From Kosakonia sacchari (GTDB taxonomy: Bacteria; Pseudomonadota; Gammaproteobacteria; Enterobacterales; Enterobacteriaceae): DNA of 64,000 nt. Of the stretch, positions 51,535 through 62,011 are shown one piece after another. The notes beneath the pieces were generated by a model, which saw nothing but the letters and a program-made list of their open reading frames with translations, ran no database searches and had not been told where the DNA came from. Location of the stretch: contig FOAY01000019.1 in assembly GCA_900109485.1 (NCBI GenBank), positions 1 to 64,000 of the forward strand. Reading direction: 5' to 3'. Positions within the stretch are counted from its first letter, which is position 1; the number at the start of each line of letters is the position of its first letter. The translations under genes were made by a program, and so were the position numbers.

Positions 51535-52404
51535 ATGCGGACCTCTCTGGGTTGGTTTTTCGCAGTGCTTGCACTGCCTTTTATGGCATACGCACAAGAA
51601 GCTACGGTAAAGGAAGTTCATGATACCCCCGCCGTGCGCGGCAGCATCATCGCCAATTTATTGCAGGATCACGATAATCCTTTCACGCTTTATCCTTATG
51701 AAACCAACTACGTGCTCTATACCGACACCAGCGATCTGAACAAGGAAGCAATCAGTTCCTATAACTGGTCTGATAATGCGCGTAAGGACGAAGTGAAGTT
51801 TCAGCTCAGCCTTGCGTTTCCGCTGTGGCGCGGGATTCTGGGGCCCAATTCTGTTTTTGGCGCTTCCTATACGCAGAAGTCCTGGTGGCAGCTCTCCAAT
51901 AGCGCCGAGTCATCGCCGTTCCGCGAAACCAACTACGAACCGCAGCTTTTCCTCGGTTTCGCCACCGATTATGAGTTTGCTGGCTGGACGTTGCGCGATG
52001 TGGAGATGGGTTTTAACCACGATTCAAACGGCCGTTCAGACCCGACATCGCGTAGCTGGAACCGCGTCTATACCCGCCTGATGGCGCAGAATGGCAACTG
52101 GATGGTTGAAGTGAAGCCCTGGTATGTGGTGGGTTCCACCGACGATAATCCGGACATCACCAAATATATGGGCTATTACCAGTTGAAGATTGGTTATCAA
52201 CTGAGCGAGGCAATCCTCAGCGCCAAAGGGCAGTACAACTGGAATACCGGCTACGGCGGTGCGGAAATCGGCATCAGCTATCCGATAACCCGACACGTCC
52301 GGTTCTACACCCAGGTTTACAGCGGCTACGGCGAATCATTGATTGACTATAATTTCAATCAAACCCGTATCGGTGTGGGCGTGATGCTTAACGATCTGTT
52401 TTAA
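51535..52404 (+). CDS. pldA: Outer membrane phospholipase A
   Basis: Encodes 289 residues: a 20-residue signal peptide ending AYA and a 12-stranded beta-barrel. The catalytic H162 and S164 of the precursor (H142, S144 mature) lie in GFNHDSNGRSDPTSRSWN, with N176 (N156 mature) completing the triad. It removes phospholipids that reach the outer leaflet. The upstream gap from yigI is 160 bases. Confidence 0.97.
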   Translation: MRTSLGWFFAVLALPFMAYAQEATVKEVHDTPAVRGSIIANLLQDHDNPFTLYPYETNYVLYTDTSDLNKEAISSYNWSDNARKDEVKFQLSLAFPLWRGILGPNSVFGASYTQKSWWQLSNSAESSPFRETNYEPQLFLGFATDYEFAGWTLRDVEMGFNHDSNGRSDPTSRSWNRVYTRLMAQNGNWMVEVKPWYVVGSTDDNPDITKYMGYYQLKIGYQLSEAILSAKGQYNWNTGYGGAEIGISYPITRHVRFYTQVYSGYGESLIDYNFNQTRIGVGVMLNDLF

Positions 52405-52422
52405 GCATTGCAGTTTCTGGCG

Positions 52423-52449
52423 CAGGCGCTGAAAATAGCGCCTGTTTTT
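52423..52449 (+). terminator. pldA terminator
   Basis: caggcgct (52423-52430) pairs with agcgcctg (52437-52444), loop gaaaat, then ttttta. Confidence 0.88.
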
Positions 52450-52471
52450 ATTTCAGGCGAATGGGGTCATT

Positions 52472-54298
52472 GTGGCGCAGGCGGAAGTATTGAATCAGGA
52501 ATCGCTGGCTAAACAGGTCTTGCAGGAGACCTTCGGCTACCAGCAATTCCGCCCGGGCCAGCAGGATATTATCGACACCGTACTGCGCGGCCGCGACTGT
52601 CTGGTGGTGATGCCGACCGGCGGCGGGAAATCCCTGTGCTATCAAATTCCGGCGCTGGTGTTGCAGGGGCTGACGGTGGTGGTTTCGCCGTTGATCTCAC
52701 TGATGAAAGATCAGGTCGATCAGCTGCTTGCCAACGGCGTGGCGGCGGCGTGCCTGAACTCAACCCAAAGCCGTGAGCAGCAGTTTGAGGTGATCAACGG
52801 CTGTCGCAACGGGCAGATCCGTCTGCTTTATATCGCGCCCGAGCGCCTGATGCTCGACAACTTCCTTGACCAGTTGCGCCAGTGGAACCCGGTGCTGCTG
52901 GCCGTTGACGAAGCGCACTGTATTTCCCAGTGGGGTCACGATTTCCGCCCGGAATACGCCGCGCTTGGTCATCTGCGCCAGATGCTGCCGTCCGTGCCTT
53001 TTATGGCGCTGACCGCGACGGCTGATGACACCACGCGACGCGATATCGAACGCCTGCTGGGCTTAAACGATCCGCTGATCCAGGTCAGCAGCTTCGACCG
53101 TCCAAACATCCGCTATATGCTGATGGAAAAATTTAAACCGCTCGATCAGTTGCTGCGTTACGTACAGGAGCAGCGCGGTAAATCCGGCATTATTTATTGC
53201 AACAGCCGCGCCAAGGTGGAAGACACCGCTGCGCGTCTGCAAAGCCGTGGTTTTAGCGCGGCGGCTTATCATGCCGGGCTGGATAACGAGCTGCGCGCGC
53301 GGGTGCAGGAGCAGTTCCAGCGCGACGATTTACAAATCGTGGTGGCAACTGTGGCGTTCGGCATGGGCATTAACAAGCCCAACGTCCGTTTCGTGGTGCA
53401 TTTCGACATCCCGCGCAATATCGAATCCTATTATCAGGAGACTGGCCGCGCCGGGCGTGACGGCCTGCCTGCGGAAGCGATGTTGTTTTACGATCCGGCG
53501 GATATGGCGTGGCTGCGCCGTTGTCTGGAAGAGAAACCGGCCGGGCCATTGCAGGATATTGAGCGGCATAAGCTCAATGCGATGGGCGCATTTGCTGAAG
53601 CGCAAACCTGCCGTCGTCTGGTGCTGCTCAACTATTTCGGCGAAGGGCGGCAGGAGCCCTGCGGCAACTGCGACATTTGCCTCGATCCGCCGCGCCAGTA
53701 CGATGGTTTGCAGGACGCGCAAAAAGCGTTGTCGGCCATCTATCGCGTCAATCAGCGTTTCGGTATGGGGTATGTGGTGGAAGTGCTGCGCGGCGCGAAC
53801 AATCAGCGCATCCGCGAATTCGGCCACGACAAATTGCCGGTGTACGGCATTGGCCGCGAACAGAGCCATGAACACTGGGTGAGCGTGATCCGCCAGCTTA
53901 TCCATATGGGATTTGCCACCCAGAATATTGCTCAGCATTCTGCGCTTCAGCTAACGGAAGCGGCGCGTCCGCTGCTGCGTGGTGAAGTACCGTTGATGCT
54001 GGCGGTGCCGCGAATGGTGGCGCTGAAGCCAAAAGTGATGCAGAAAGCCGCCGTTGGCAATTACGATCGCAAGCTGTTCGCCAAGCTGCGTAAATTACGA
54101 AAAGCGATTGCCGACGAAGAGAATATCCCGCCTTATGTGGTGTTTAACGATGCGACGCTGATCGAGATGGCCGAGCAGATGCCGCTTTCGCCGGGGGAAA
54201 TGCTCAGCGTGAACGGCGTGGGAACACGCAAACTTGAACGTTTCGGCCAGGAATTTATGGCGCTTATCCGCGCGCATGTCGACGGCGACGAAGAGTAG
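52472..54298 (+). CDS. recQ: ATP-dependent DNA helicase RecQ
   Basis: Encodes 608 residues (E. coli 609), a superfamily 2 3'-to-5' helicase of the RecF pathway. Motif [17 protein letters not shown] motif [16 protein letters not shown], motif [14 protein letters not shown], the zinc cysteines in [12 protein letters not shown]...CGNCDIC, and a C-terminal HRDC domain. Start GTG at 52472 ([11 protein letters not shown]), as in E. coli. Confidence 0.97.
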   Translation: MAQAEVLNQESLAKQVLQETFGYQQFRPGQQDIIDTVLRGRDCLVVMPTGGGKSLCYQIPALVLQGLTVVVSPLISLMKDQVDQLLANGVAAACLNSTQSREQQFEVINGCRNGQIRLLYIAPERLMLDNFLDQLRQWNPVLLAVDEAHCISQWGHDFRPEYAALGHLRQMLPSVPFMALTATADDTTRRDIERLLGLNDPLIQVSSFDRPNIRYMLMEKFKPLDQLLRYVQEQRGKSGIIYCNSRAKVEDTAARLQSRGFSAAAYHAGLDNELRARVQEQFQRDDLQIVVATVAFGMGINKPNVRFVVHFDIPRNIESYYQETGRAGRDGLPAEAMLFYDPADMAWLRRCLEEKPAGPLQDIERHKLNAMGAFAEAQTCRRLVLLNYFGEGRQEPCGNCDICLDPPRQYDGLQDAQKALSAIYRVNQRFGMGYVVEVLRGANNQRIREFGHDKLPVYGIGREQSHEHWVSVIRQLIHMGFATQNIAQHSALQLTEAARPLLRGEVPLMLAVPRMVALKPKVMQKAAVGNYDRKLFAKLRKLRKAIADEENIPPYVVFNDATLIEMAEQMPLSPGEMLSVNGVGTRKLERFGQEFMALIRAHVDGDEE

Positions 54299-54359
54299 TT
54301 TTAGCGGCCGAAAAGTGCCAGGATAGTTACTCACTGAATTATCTTCCCGCAGGTTATCT

Positions 54360-54983
54360 ATGTTGATGTTATTTCTTACCGTGGCGCTGGTGCATATCGT
54401 TGCCCTGATGAGCCCCGGCCCGGATTTCTTCTTCGTTTCGCAAACCGCCGTTAGCCGCTCGCGCAAAGACGCGATGATGGGTGTGCTGGGCATCACCGCT
54501 GGCGTAATGGTGTGGGCTGGCGTGGCGCTGCTCGGCCTGAACCTGATCCTCGAAAAAATGGCGTGGTTGCACAGCATTATTATGGTCGGCGGCGGTCTTT
54601 ATCTGTGCTGGATGGGCTACCAGATGCTGCGCGGCGCGCTGAAGAAAGATCAGAAACCGGCTGATGCGCCGAAAGTTGAACTGGCGACCAGCAGTGGCCG
54701 CAGCTTTCTGAAAGGGTTACTGACCAATCTGGCGAACCCGAAAGCAATTATCTACTTCGGCTCGGTGTTTTCACTGTTTGTCGGCGATAGCGTCGGCGCC
54801 AGCGCGCGCTGGGGTATTTTCGTGCTGATTGCGCTGGAAACGCTGGCCTGGTTTACCGTCGTCGCCAGCCTGTTCGCACTGCCGGCAATGCGTCGCGGTT
54901 ATCAGCGCCTGGCGAAATGGATTGACGGTTTTGCTGGCGCGCTGTTTACCGGCTTCGGCATCCACCTGATTATCTCCCGTTAA
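54360..54983 (+). CDS. rhtC: Threonine efflux protein RhtC
   Basis: Encodes 207 residues of the LysE/RhtB exporter family with six transmembrane segments, beginning MLMLFLTVALVHIVALMSPGPDFFFV; the SPGPDF motif is typical. Exports L-threonine. It is the neighbour of its paralogue rhtB, which is convergent, as in E. coli. Confidence 0.96.
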   Translation: MLMLFLTVALVHIVALMSPGPDFFFVSQTAVSRSRKDAMMGVLGITAGVMVWAGVALLGLNLILEKMAWLHSIIMVGGGLYLCWMGYQMLRGALKKDQKPADAPKVELATSSGRSFLKGLLTNLANPKAIIYFGSVFSLFVGDSVGASARWGIFVLIALETLAWFTVVASLFALPAMRRGYQRLAKWIDGFAGALFTGFGIHLIISR

Positions 54984-54990
54984 TTCATCT

Positions 54991-55056
54991 GCCGGTTGGC
55001 GCTTCATTATCCGGCCTGCGGATTTTCTAGGCCCGGTAAGCGTAGCGCCACCGGGC
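54991..55056. repeat. BIME between rhtC and rhtB
   Basis: Two REP-type units, gccggttggcgcttcattat and gcccggtaagcgtagcgcca, separated by a short spacer, in the gap between the convergent genes rhtC and rhtB. Confidence 0.75.
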
Positions 55057-55063
55057 ACCTGCC

Positions 55064-55684
55064 TCAGGCGTGGCGGGCAGAAGCCAGCAACGCGCCGACC
55101 AGCACAAACAGCGAACCAAATACCTTATTCAACGCCTTCATCTGGTGCGGGCCTTTGATCCAGCCAGCAATGCGCTGCGCCAGCGTCGCGTAGCCAATCA
55201 TGACAATGATGTCGACGACAATCGTTGTTACCCCCAGCACCACATACTGCATCACCTGCGGCTGATGCGGCACGATAAATTGCGGGAACAGAGCAGCAAG
55301 AAAAACGATGCTTTTCGGGTTGGTCAGGTTAACAAATACCGCCCGCTTAAACAGCCGACCGCGCGACTGGGTTTTCGCCAGCGTATTGAGATCGATAGCA
55401 CCTGCGGCGCGCCACTGCTGAATACCCAGCCAAATCAGGTAGGCTGCGCCCGCCCATTTCAGCACTTCAAACGCCAGCACGGAGCGAGAAAACAGCGTAC
55501 CCAGCCCGACGCCGACCAGCACGATATGAATGCCAAGCCCGGTCTGCAAACCGGCAATGGAAGCCGCCGCGCCGCGATAGCCGTAGCCGATGGATGTGGT
55601 CATGGTGTTAATCGCGCCGGAACCGGGCGAGAGGCTTAAAATGATTGAAGTCAGCAGGTAGGCGAACCACCATTCGAAGGTCAT
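55064..55684 (-). CDS. rhtB: Homoserine/homoserine lactone efflux protein RhtB
   Basis: Encodes 206 residues of the LysE/RhtB family with six transmembrane segments, starting [26 protein letters not shown]. Exports homoserine and its lactone. Divergent from pldB. Confidence 0.96.
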   Translation of the reverse strand: MTFEWWFAYLLTSIILSLSPGSGAINTMTTSIGYGYRGAAASIAGLQTGLGIHIVLVGVGLGTLFSRSVLAFEVLKWAGAAYLIWLGIQQWRAAGAIDLNTLAKTQSRGRLFKRAVFVNLTNPKSIVFLAALFPQFIVPHQPQVMQYVVLGVTTIVVDIIVMIGYATLAQRIAGWIKGPHQMKALNKVFGSLFVLVGALLASARHA

Positions 55685-55792
55685 GAGAAATTCCTGGTTG
55701 TCTGTTTTTATGCCACAATACGCTATTGTCAGTGGATTTTGCTATTGGTCACAAAAAAACGATTTTACATGGCTAACAGGGGCGAAATTCCG

Positions 55793-56785
55793 ATGTTTCG
55801 GCAAAAAACGGCCTGGGAAACCAGAGAAAAAGCGTTCGCGGCATTTACCACCGGGCCGCTAATGGATTTCTGGCGCTCGCGTGAAGAAGCTGTGTTTACC
55901 GGTGTTGATAATGTACCCGTCAGTTTTGTCCGCTTTCACGATCGCCGCCACGATCGGGTGATTGTGGTGTGTCCGGGCCGTATTGAAAGCTACGTCAAAT
56001 ACGCCGAACTGGCGTATGACCTGTTCTACCTTGGTTACGATGTGTTGATTATCGATCACCGCGGGCAGGGGCGTTCCGGGCGGATGTTGGCGGATACGCA
56101 CCGGGGCCATGTGGTCAACTTTAGCGATTATGTCGATGATTTGGCGGCATTCTGGCAGCAGGAAGTCGCCGATGGACCCTGGCGCAAACGTTATATCCTG
56201 GCGCATTCGATGGGCGGCGCGATCTCCACGCTCTTCTTACAGCGTTATCCGCATGCCTGTGATGCTATTGCCCTGTGCGCGCCGATGTTCGGCATTATCA
56301 TTCGCCTGCCGGAGTGGATGGTGCGTCCGCTGCTTAACTGGGCGGAAAGCTATCCGCGTCTTCGTGAAAATTACGCCATCGGCACCGGAAGCTGGCGCGC
56401 GCTGCCGTTCGCGATTAACGTGCTGACCCACAGCCGCGAGCGTTACCGGCGCAATCTGCGTTTTTATGCCGACGAACCGACGCTGCGCGTAGGCGGGCCG
56501 ACATGGCACTGGGTGCGTGAAGGCATTCTGGCCGGAGAACACGCGCTGGCAGGGGCGGCAAATGATGACACCCCAACATTGATTATTCAGGCAGAAGAGG
56601 AGCACGTGGTGGATAACCGCATGCAACAACGCTTCTGCGAAATTCGCGCTGCGGCGGGCCACCCTTGTGAAGGGGGAAAACCGTTTGTTATACCCGGCGC
56701 GTACCATGAGATCCTTTTCGAAAAGGACGCTATGCGCTCGGTCGCGCTCAACGCCATCGTCGACTTCTTCGACCGGCATAACTAA
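55793..56785 (+). CDS. pldB: Lysophospholipase L2
   Basis: Encodes 330 residues, an alpha/beta hydrolase with nucleophile elbow AHSMGGA (Ser) and HRGQGRSGR. Degrades lysophospholipids at the inner membrane. Start at ATG 55793 (MFRQKTAWETREKAF) by match to E. coli; earlier in-frame ATGs (55739, 55769) are open. It lacks the last ten or so residues of the E. coli protein. pldB and yigL form one unit 25 bases apart; in enterobacteria the sRNA SgrS pairs inside pldB to stabilise a yigL mRNA. Confidence 0.95.
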   Translation: MFRQKTAWETREKAFAAFTTGPLMDFWRSREEAVFTGVDNVPVSFVRFHDRRHDRVIVVCPGRIESYVKYAELAYDLFYLGYDVLIIDHRGQGRSGRMLADTHRGHVVNFSDYVDDLAAFWQQEVADGPWRKRYILAHSMGGAISTLFLQRYPHACDAIALCAPMFGIIIRLPEWMVRPLLNWAESYPRLRENYAIGTGSWRALPFAINVLTHSRERYRRNLRFYADEPTLRVGGPTWHWVREGILAGEHALAGAANDDTPTLIIQAEEEHVVDNRMQQRFCEIRAAAGHPCEGGKPFVIPGAYHEILFEKDAMRSVALNAIVDFFDRHN

Positions 56786-56810
56786 TTATTTATTGAGGTA
56801 AAATTTTCCT

Positions 56811-57611
56811 ATGTACCAGGTTGTTGCGTCTGATTTAGATGGCACGTTGCTCTCCCCTGACCACACACTGTCTCCGTTCGCGAAAGAAACGTTAAAGCTG
56901 CTGACCGGCCACGGCGTCAATTTTGTCTTTGCTACCGGCCGCCACCATGTTGATGTCGGGCAAATCCGCGATAATCTCGGCATCAAGGCCTATATGATCA
57001 CCTCCAACGGCGCGCGTGTGCACGATACCGACGGAAATCTGGTCTTTAGCCACAATCTGGATCGCGATATCGCCAGCGATCTGTTCGGTGTGATGCACAA
57101 CGAGAAAGATATCATTACCAATGTCTACCGTAACGACGAATGGTTTATGAACCGCCATCGTCCTGACGAGATGCGTTTTTTCAAAGAAGCGGTGTTCCAG
57201 TATTCGCTGTATGAGCCGGGCTTACTGGAGCCGGAAGGCATCAGCAAAGTCTTTTTCACCTGCGACAGCCATGAAAAACTGCTGCCGCTGGAGCAGGCGA
57301 TCAATGCGCGCTGGGGCGACCGTGTCAACGTCAGCTTCTCGACGCTAACCTGTCTGGAAGTGATGGCGGGCGGCGTATCGAAAGGGCATGCGCTGGAAGC
57401 CGTTGCCGGAGCGCTGGGCTATGGTCTGAAGGATTGCATCGCCTTTGGCGATGGCATGAACGATGCTGAAATGCTGTCGATGGCCGGTAAGGGCTGCATT
57501 ATGGGCAATGCCCATCAGCGCCTGAAAGATCTGCATCCGGAGCTGGAAGTGATTGGCACCAATGCGGATAACGCTGTGCCACATTACCTGCGTAAATTGT
57601 TCCTGCAATAA
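56811..57611 (+). CDS. yigL: HAD-family sugar/pyridoxal phosphatase YigL
   Basis: Encodes 266 residues, a Cof-type HAD phosphatase with motif I VASDLDGTLLSP and motif IV FGDGMNDAEML. E. coli YigL dephosphorylates sugar phosphates and pyridoxal phosphate and helps relieve sugar-phosphate stress under SgrS control. Downstream of pldB with ATTGAGG as ribosome binding site. Confidence 0.95.
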   Translation: MYQVVASDLDGTLLSPDHTLSPFAKETLKLLTGHGVNFVFATGRHHVDVGQIRDNLGIKAYMITSNGARVHDTDGNLVFSHNLDRDIASDLFGVMHNEKDIITNVYRNDEWFMNRHRPDEMRFFKEAVFQYSLYEPGLLEPEGISKVFFTCDSHEKLLPLEQAINARWGDRVNVSFSTLTCLEVMAGGVSKGHALEAVAGALGYGLKDCIAFGDGMNDAEMLSMAGKGCIMGNAHQRLKDLHPELEVIGTNADNAVPHYLRKLFLQ

Positions 57612-57613
57612 GA

Positions 57614-57646
57614 TTGACATCTGATTATTAAATAATCAGATGTCAA
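57614..57646. promoter_or_regulatory. 33-base perfect palindrome upstream of yigM
   Basis: ttgacatctgattatt and aataatcagatgtcaa are exact reverse complements around one central a. No T run follows, so it is not a plain terminator. It lies three bases after the yigL stop and 70 bases before yigM. Length and layout (9-base arms TTGACATCT/AGATGTCAA, 15-base centre) recall BirA operators (TTGTAAACC/GGTTTACAA), but the arms agree only partly. Confidence 0.6.
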
Positions 57647-57715
57647 CCAAATACTCAAACTTTGCGCAACTGAGTTCGCTACAATGAAGCCTCACTATTT
57701 TGAGAGAGCTTCATT

Positions 57716-58615
57716 GTGGCGTTACTGATCATCACCACGATCCTGTGGGCCTTTTCCTTTGGCCTGATTGGCGAATACCTTGCTGGCCATGTCGACAGCT
57801 ATTTCTCCGTGCTGATGCGCGTGGGGCTGGCGGCGCTGGTGTTCTTACCGTTCCTGCGCACACGCGGGCACAACCTGAAAACCATTGGCCTGTATATGCT
57901 GGTGGGCGCGATGCAGCTCGGCATTATGTATCTGTTCAGCTTTCAGGCGTATCTCTACCTGACGGTCTCTGAATTCCTGCTGTTTACCGTCTTTACGCCG
58001 CTGTACGTTACGCTGATTTACGATCTGCTGAGCAAGCGCGGGCTGCGCTGGAGCTACGCCCTGAGCGCCGGGCTGGCGGTAATTGGCGCGGCGATTATTC
58101 GTTATGACAAAGTCAGCGATCACTTCTGGATCGGTTTGATTCTGGTGCAATTGGCGAATATCAGCTTCGCCATCGGTATGGTCGGTTATAAGCGCCTGAT
58201 GGAAACGCGGCCGATGCCGCAGCACAACGCCTTTGCGTGGTTCTATCTGGGCGCGTTGGTTGTTGCTGTCACCGCATGGTTTGTGATGGGCAACCCGCAG
58301 AAGCTGCCGACGACCACCTTGCAGTGGGGCGTGCTGGTATGGCTGGGTGTGGTCGCTTCCGGTCTGGGTTACTTTATGTGGAACTACGGCGCAACGCAGG
58401 TTGACGCCGGGACGCTCGGCATTATGAACAATGTGCATGTTCCCGCCGGGCTGCTGGTCAACCTCGCTATCTGGCAGGAACAGCCGCACTGGCCGAGCTT
58501 TATTATTGGTGGTTCGGTGATAATGGCTTCGCTGTGGGTACATCGCCGTTGGGTCGCTCCGCGCTCCGCACAAACGGCAGGTGATCGCACGCGTGATTCC
58601 GCGCTGAGCGAATAA
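57716..58615 (+). CDS. bioP: EamA-family biotin transporter YigM (BioP)
   Basis: Encodes 299 residues with ten transmembrane segments, starting GTG ([30 protein letters not shown]). E. coli YigM/BioP is the high-affinity biotin carrier. Its 3' end overlaps the metR 3' end by 113 bases on the opposite strand. Same length as E. coli. Confidence 0.95.
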   Translation: MALLIITTILWAFSFGLIGEYLAGHVDSYFSVLMRVGLAALVFLPFLRTRGHNLKTIGLYMLVGAMQLGIMYLFSFQAYLYLTVSEFLLFTVFTPLYVTLIYDLLSKRGLRWSYALSAGLAVIGAAIIRYDKVSDHFWIGLILVQLANISFAIGMVGYKRLMETRPMPQHNAFAWFYLGALVVAVTAWFVMGNPQKLPTTTLQWGVLVWLGVVASGLGYFMWNYGATQVDAGTLGIMNNVHVPAGLLVNLAIWQEQPHWPSFIIGGSVIMASLWVHRRWVAPRSAQTAGDRTRDSALSE

Positions 58616-59456
58616 ACGCTTCGGTAACCGGCTGACGCTGCTCGCCGTCGCGCACCGCCGCGTACAGTCGGCTCCACAATCCTTCGCCCAGGGTTTTGGT
58701 CACTACCAGACCCTGGCGTTCAAAACTCTCCACCACCCAGTGCGGAAGCGCCGCGATCCCCATCCGGGCGGCAACCATCTGAATCAGCAATAGCGTGTTA
58801 TCGACGCTTTTCAGCGCCGGGCTGATACCTGCCGGTTGCAGGAAATGACGCCAGATATCAAGGCGGCTGCGCTGTACCGGGTAGATCAGCAGTGTTTCGC
58901 TGGCGAGATCGTCCGGCGTGATGCGCGCTTTTGCCGCCAGCGGATGATCCGGCGCCAGCACCAGCCGCACTTCAAAATCAAACATCGGTGAATAGTGCAG
59001 GCCGCTGCGCGGCAGAATGTCGGATGTCATGACCAGATCCAGCTCACCCTGTTGCAGCGCAGGCTGCGGGTCAAAGGTCACGCCGGATTTGAAATCCATC
59101 TCCACCTGCGGCCAGTTCTGGCGGAAGTTTTCAAGCGCGGGCGTCAGCCACTGAATACAGCTATGGCATTCAATCGCGATGCGCAATGTGGCTTGCTGCG
59201 GTTCGTTACAGGCCTGCAGCGCGCGGCTGATTTGCGGCAGTACCTGGTTGGCCAGTTGCAGCAGGATCTCGCCTTGTGGCGTAAAACGCAGCGGCTGACT
59301 TTTACGCACAAACAGACGAAAGCCGAGGCGCTGTTCCAGATCGCTGAACTGGTGGGAAAGCGCCGACTGCGTCTGATGCAGCGTTGCCGCTGCTGCAGCC
59401 AGCGACCCGCTGTTTCGTAACGCCTGTAGCGTTTTCAGGTGTTTAATTTCGATCAT
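58503..59456 (-). CDS. metR: LysR-family regulator MetR
   Basis: Encodes 317 residues with an N-terminal LysR helix-turn-helix ([20 protein letters not shown]) and an effector domain binding homocysteine. Activates metE and metH. Divergent from metE; a MetR box overlaps its start codon. The C-terminal part runs antisense inside yigM. Confidence 0.96.
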   Translation of the reverse strand: MIEIKHLKTLQALRNSGSLAAAAATLHQTQSALSHQFSDLEQRLGFRLFVRKSQPLRFTPQGEILLQLANQVLPQISRALQACNEPQQATLRIAIECHSCIQWLTPALENFRQNWPQVEMDFKSGVTFDPQPALQQGELDLVMTSDILPRSGLHYSPMFDFEVRLVLAPDHPLAAKARITPDDLASETLLIYPVQRSRLDIWRHFLQPAGISPALKSVDNTLLLIQMVAARMGIAALPHWVVESFERQGLVVTKTLGEGLWSRLYAAVRDGEQRQPVTEAFIRSARNHACDHLPFVRSAERPNGDVPTAKPLSPNHQ

Positions 59457-59489
59457 GAATGTCCTTCACCCCGGCATGAACAATTTGCG
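59456..59489. promoter_or_regulatory. MetR binding sites between metR and metE
   Basis: TGAATGTCCTTCA (59456-59468) matches TGAA-N5-TTCA and overlaps the metR start. A weaker site TGAACAATTTGCG follows at 59477-59489. Confidence 0.75.
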
Positions 59490-59519
59490 CTTGAGGTTTA
59501 TACAGTACATTCACAATAT

Positions 59520-59543
59520 GGATGTGTAAACATCTGGACGTCT
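59520..59543. promoter_or_regulatory. MetJ operator (met boxes)
   Basis: Three tandem 8-mers, GGATGTGT, AAACATCT and GGACGTCT, resemble the met box AGACGTCT, the last two best. MetJ with S-adenosylmethionine would repress metE and metR. Confidence 0.7.
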
Positions 59544-59668
59544 AAACTCGTCATATTTCGACTTGCAGGTGCGTTGGCTGCCTTGCACGCCCCAGTCACT
59601 TACTTCAGTAAGCTCCTGGGAACGCGCTACGTTGCCGCCTTCCTGCCAGCCGAACTATTTAGAGTTTT
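59544..59668. repeat. ERIC element in the metE leader
   Basis: A 125-base element with terminal inverted repeats (aaactcgtcatatttcg and cgaactatttagagtttt) and the ERIC core cccagtcacttacttcagt and aagctcctggg. It begins directly after the MetJ operator and ends 33 bases before the metE ATG. Confidence 0.9.
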
Positions 59669-59701
59669 ACATTCAGAATCAAAAAATTAAAGGAAGAAGA
59701 C

Positions 59702-61963
59702 ATGACAATACATAACCACACCCTCGGTTTTCCTCGCGTCGGCCTGCGTCGCGAGCTGAAAAAAGCGCAAGAAAGTTACTGGGCGGGGAATTCTTCTCGC
59801 GAAGAACTGCTGGCGGTAGGGCGCGAGCTGCGCGCCCGTCACTGGGATCAGCAAAAACAAGCCGGGATCGATCTGCTGCCGGTCGGTGATTTCGCCTGGT
59901 ACGACCATGTTCTGACCACCAGCCTGCTGCTGGGCAATGTGCCGGCTCGTCATCAGAACAACGACGGCTCTGTCGATATCGACACCCTGTTCCGCATCGG
60001 TCGCGGTCGCGCACCAACTGGCGAACCGGCGGCAGCGGCAGAGATGACCAAATGGTTTAACACCAACTATCACTACATGGTGCCGGAATTCAGCAAAGGC
60101 CAGCAGTTCAAACTGACGTGGACGCAACTGCTGGATGAAGTGGACGAAGCGCTGACGCTGGGCCACAAGGTGAAGCCCGTGCTGCTTGGGCCGGTCACGT
60201 ACCTGTGGCTGGGCAAAGTGAAAGGCGAACAATTCGATCGCTTAAGCTTGCTGAACGACATTCTGCCGGTCTACCAGCAAGTACTGGCCGAACTGGCGAA
60301 ACGCGGTATTGAGTGGGTACAGATCGACGAACCGGCACTGGTGCTGGAGCTGCCGCAAGCGTGGCTGGACGCCTTCAAACCGGCGTATGACGCGCTGAAC
60401 GGCAAGGTAAAACTGCTGCTGACCACCTATTTCGAAGGCGTCACGCCGAACCTGGACACCATTACCGCGCTGCCGGTGCAGGGTCTGCATGTCGATCTGG
60501 TACACGGTAAAGACAACGTTGCACAGCTGCATCAGCGTCTGCCTGCCGACTGGTTGCTCTCTGCCGGTCTGGTGAATGGCCGTAACGTCTGGCGCGCCGA
60601 TCTGAGTGAAAAATATACGCAGATTAAAGATGTGGTCGGCAAACGCCCGCTGTGGGTTGCCTCTTCCTGTTCGCTGCTGCACAGCCCGATCGATCTGAGC
60701 GTTGAGACACGTCTTGATGCCGAAGTGAAAAGCTGGTTCGCCTTCGCCCTGCAAAAATGTGAAGAACTGGCGCTGTTGCGTGATGCCCTGAACAGCGGCA
60801 ACACAGAAAAACTGAATGAATGGAGCGCCCCGATCCAGGCGCGCCGCCACTCTACCCGCGTGCACAACCCGGCGGTGGCAAAACGTCTGGCGGCGATCAC
60901 CGCGCAGGACAGCCAGCGCGCGCGTCCGTACGCTGAGCGTGCACAAGCGCAGCGCGTGCGTTTCAACCTGCCGGCGTGGCCGACCACGACTATCGGCTCG
61001 TTCCCGCAGACCACCGAGATCCGCGGCTTGCGTCTGGATTTTAAACAGGGACGTTTAGATGCGGGCAATTACCGCACCGGCATCGCTGAACATATTAAGC
61101 AGGCGATTATCGAACAAGAACGTTTGGGGCTGGATGTGCTGGTACACGGCGAAGCAGAACGTAACGACATGGTGGAATACTTCGGTGAACACCTTGATGG
61201 TTTCGTCTTTACGCAAAATGGCTGGGTGCAGAGCTACGGCTCTCGCTGCGTGAAGCCGCCGGTGGTGATCGGCGACGTGAGCCGCCCGGAAGCGATTACC
61301 GTCGAGTGGGCGAAGTACGCACAATCGCTGACCGACAAACCGGTCAAAGGCATGCTGACCGGGCCGGTTACTATCCTCTGCTGGTCTTTCCCGCGTGAAG
61401 ATGTTACCCGCGAAACCATCGCCAAACAGATCGCGCTGGCGCTGCGTGACGAAGTGGCCGATCTGGAAGCCGCCGGTATTGGCATCATCCAGATCGACGA
61501 ACCGGCACTGCGCGAAGGTTTACCGCTGCGCCGCAGCGACTGGGAGGCTTACCTGGCGTGGGGCGTCGAAGCGTTCCGTATTAATGCTGCGGTGGCGAAG
61601 GATGACACGCAGATCCACACCCACATGTGCTATTGCGAGTTCAACGACATCATGGATTCCATTGCCGCGCTGGATGCTGATGTGATCACCATCGAAACCT
61701 CGCGTTCGGATATGGAACTGCTCGAGTCGTTCGAAGAGTTCGAATACCCGAACGAAATCGGACCGGGCGTGTACGACATTCACTCGCCGAACGTGCCGAG
61801 CGTGGAGTGGATCGAAGCCCTGCTGCAAAAAGCGGCGCAGCGCATTCCGGCGCAGCGTCTGTGGGTGAACCCGGATTGCGGTCTGAAAACCCGTGGCTGG
61901 CCGGAAACCCGCGCCGCGCTGGCTAATATGGTGAAAGCCGCGCAGAACCTGCGTCAGCAGTAA
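59702..61963 (+). CDS. metE: Cobalamin-independent methionine synthase
   Basis: Encodes 753 residues, a zinc enzyme transferring methyl from methyltetrahydropteroyltriglutamate to homocysteine. N-terminal barrel starts [20 protein letters not shown]. Zinc ligands lie in [11 protein letters not shown] (His and Cys), ETSRSD, and [10 protein letters not shown]. Same length as E. coli MetE. Under MetR and MetJ control in the divergent gap. AAAGGAAGAAGAC precedes the ATG. Confidence 0.98.
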   Translation: MTIHNHTLGFPRVGLRRELKKAQESYWAGNSSREELLAVGRELRARHWDQQKQAGIDLLPVGDFAWYDHVLTTSLLLGNVPARHQNNDGSVDIDTLFRIGRGRAPTGEPAAAAEMTKWFNTNYHYMVPEFSKGQQFKLTWTQLLDEVDEALTLGHKVKPVLLGPVTYLWLGKVKGEQFDRLSLLNDILPVYQQVLAELAKRGIEWVQIDEPALVLELPQAWLDAFKPAYDALNGKVKLLLTTYFEGVTPNLDTITALPVQGLHVDLVHGKDNVAQLHQRLPADWLLSAGLVNGRNVWRADLSEKYTQIKDVVGKRPLWVASSCSLLHSPIDLSVETRLDAEVKSWFAFALQKCEELALLRDALNSGNTEKLNEWSAPIQARRHSTRVHNPAVAKRLAAITAQDSQRARPYAERAQAQRVRFNLPAWPTTTIGSFPQTTEIRGLRLDFKQGRLDAGNYRTGIAEHIKQAIIEQERLGLDVLVHGEAERNDMVEYFGEHLDGFVFTQNGWVQSYGSRCVKPPVVIGDVSRPEAITVEWAKYAQSLTDKPVKGMLTGPVTILCWSFPREDVTRETIAKQIALALRDEVADLEAAGIGIIQIDEPALREGLPLRRSDWEAYLAWGVEAFRINAAVAKDDTQIHTHMCYCEFNDIMDSIAALDADVITIETSRSDMELLESFEEFEYPNEIGPGVYDIHSPNVPSVEWIEALLQKAAQRIPAQRLWVNPDCGLKTRGWPETRAALANMVKAAQNLRQQ

Positions 61964-61972
61964 ACAGCCATG

Positions 61973-62005
61973 CGCCGCCGGTTCGTTCCCCGGCGGCGTT
62001 TTTTT
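61973..62005 (+). terminator. metE terminator
   Basis: cgccgccgg (61973-61981) pairs with ccggcggcg (61990-61998), followed by seven T. Confidence 0.93.
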
Positions 62006-62011
62006 GCGGTT

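Noticed and set aside
57614-57646. 33-base palindrome considered as yigL terminator.
   Set aside because: Arms are AT-rich and no T run follows, so an intrinsic terminator is unlikely.
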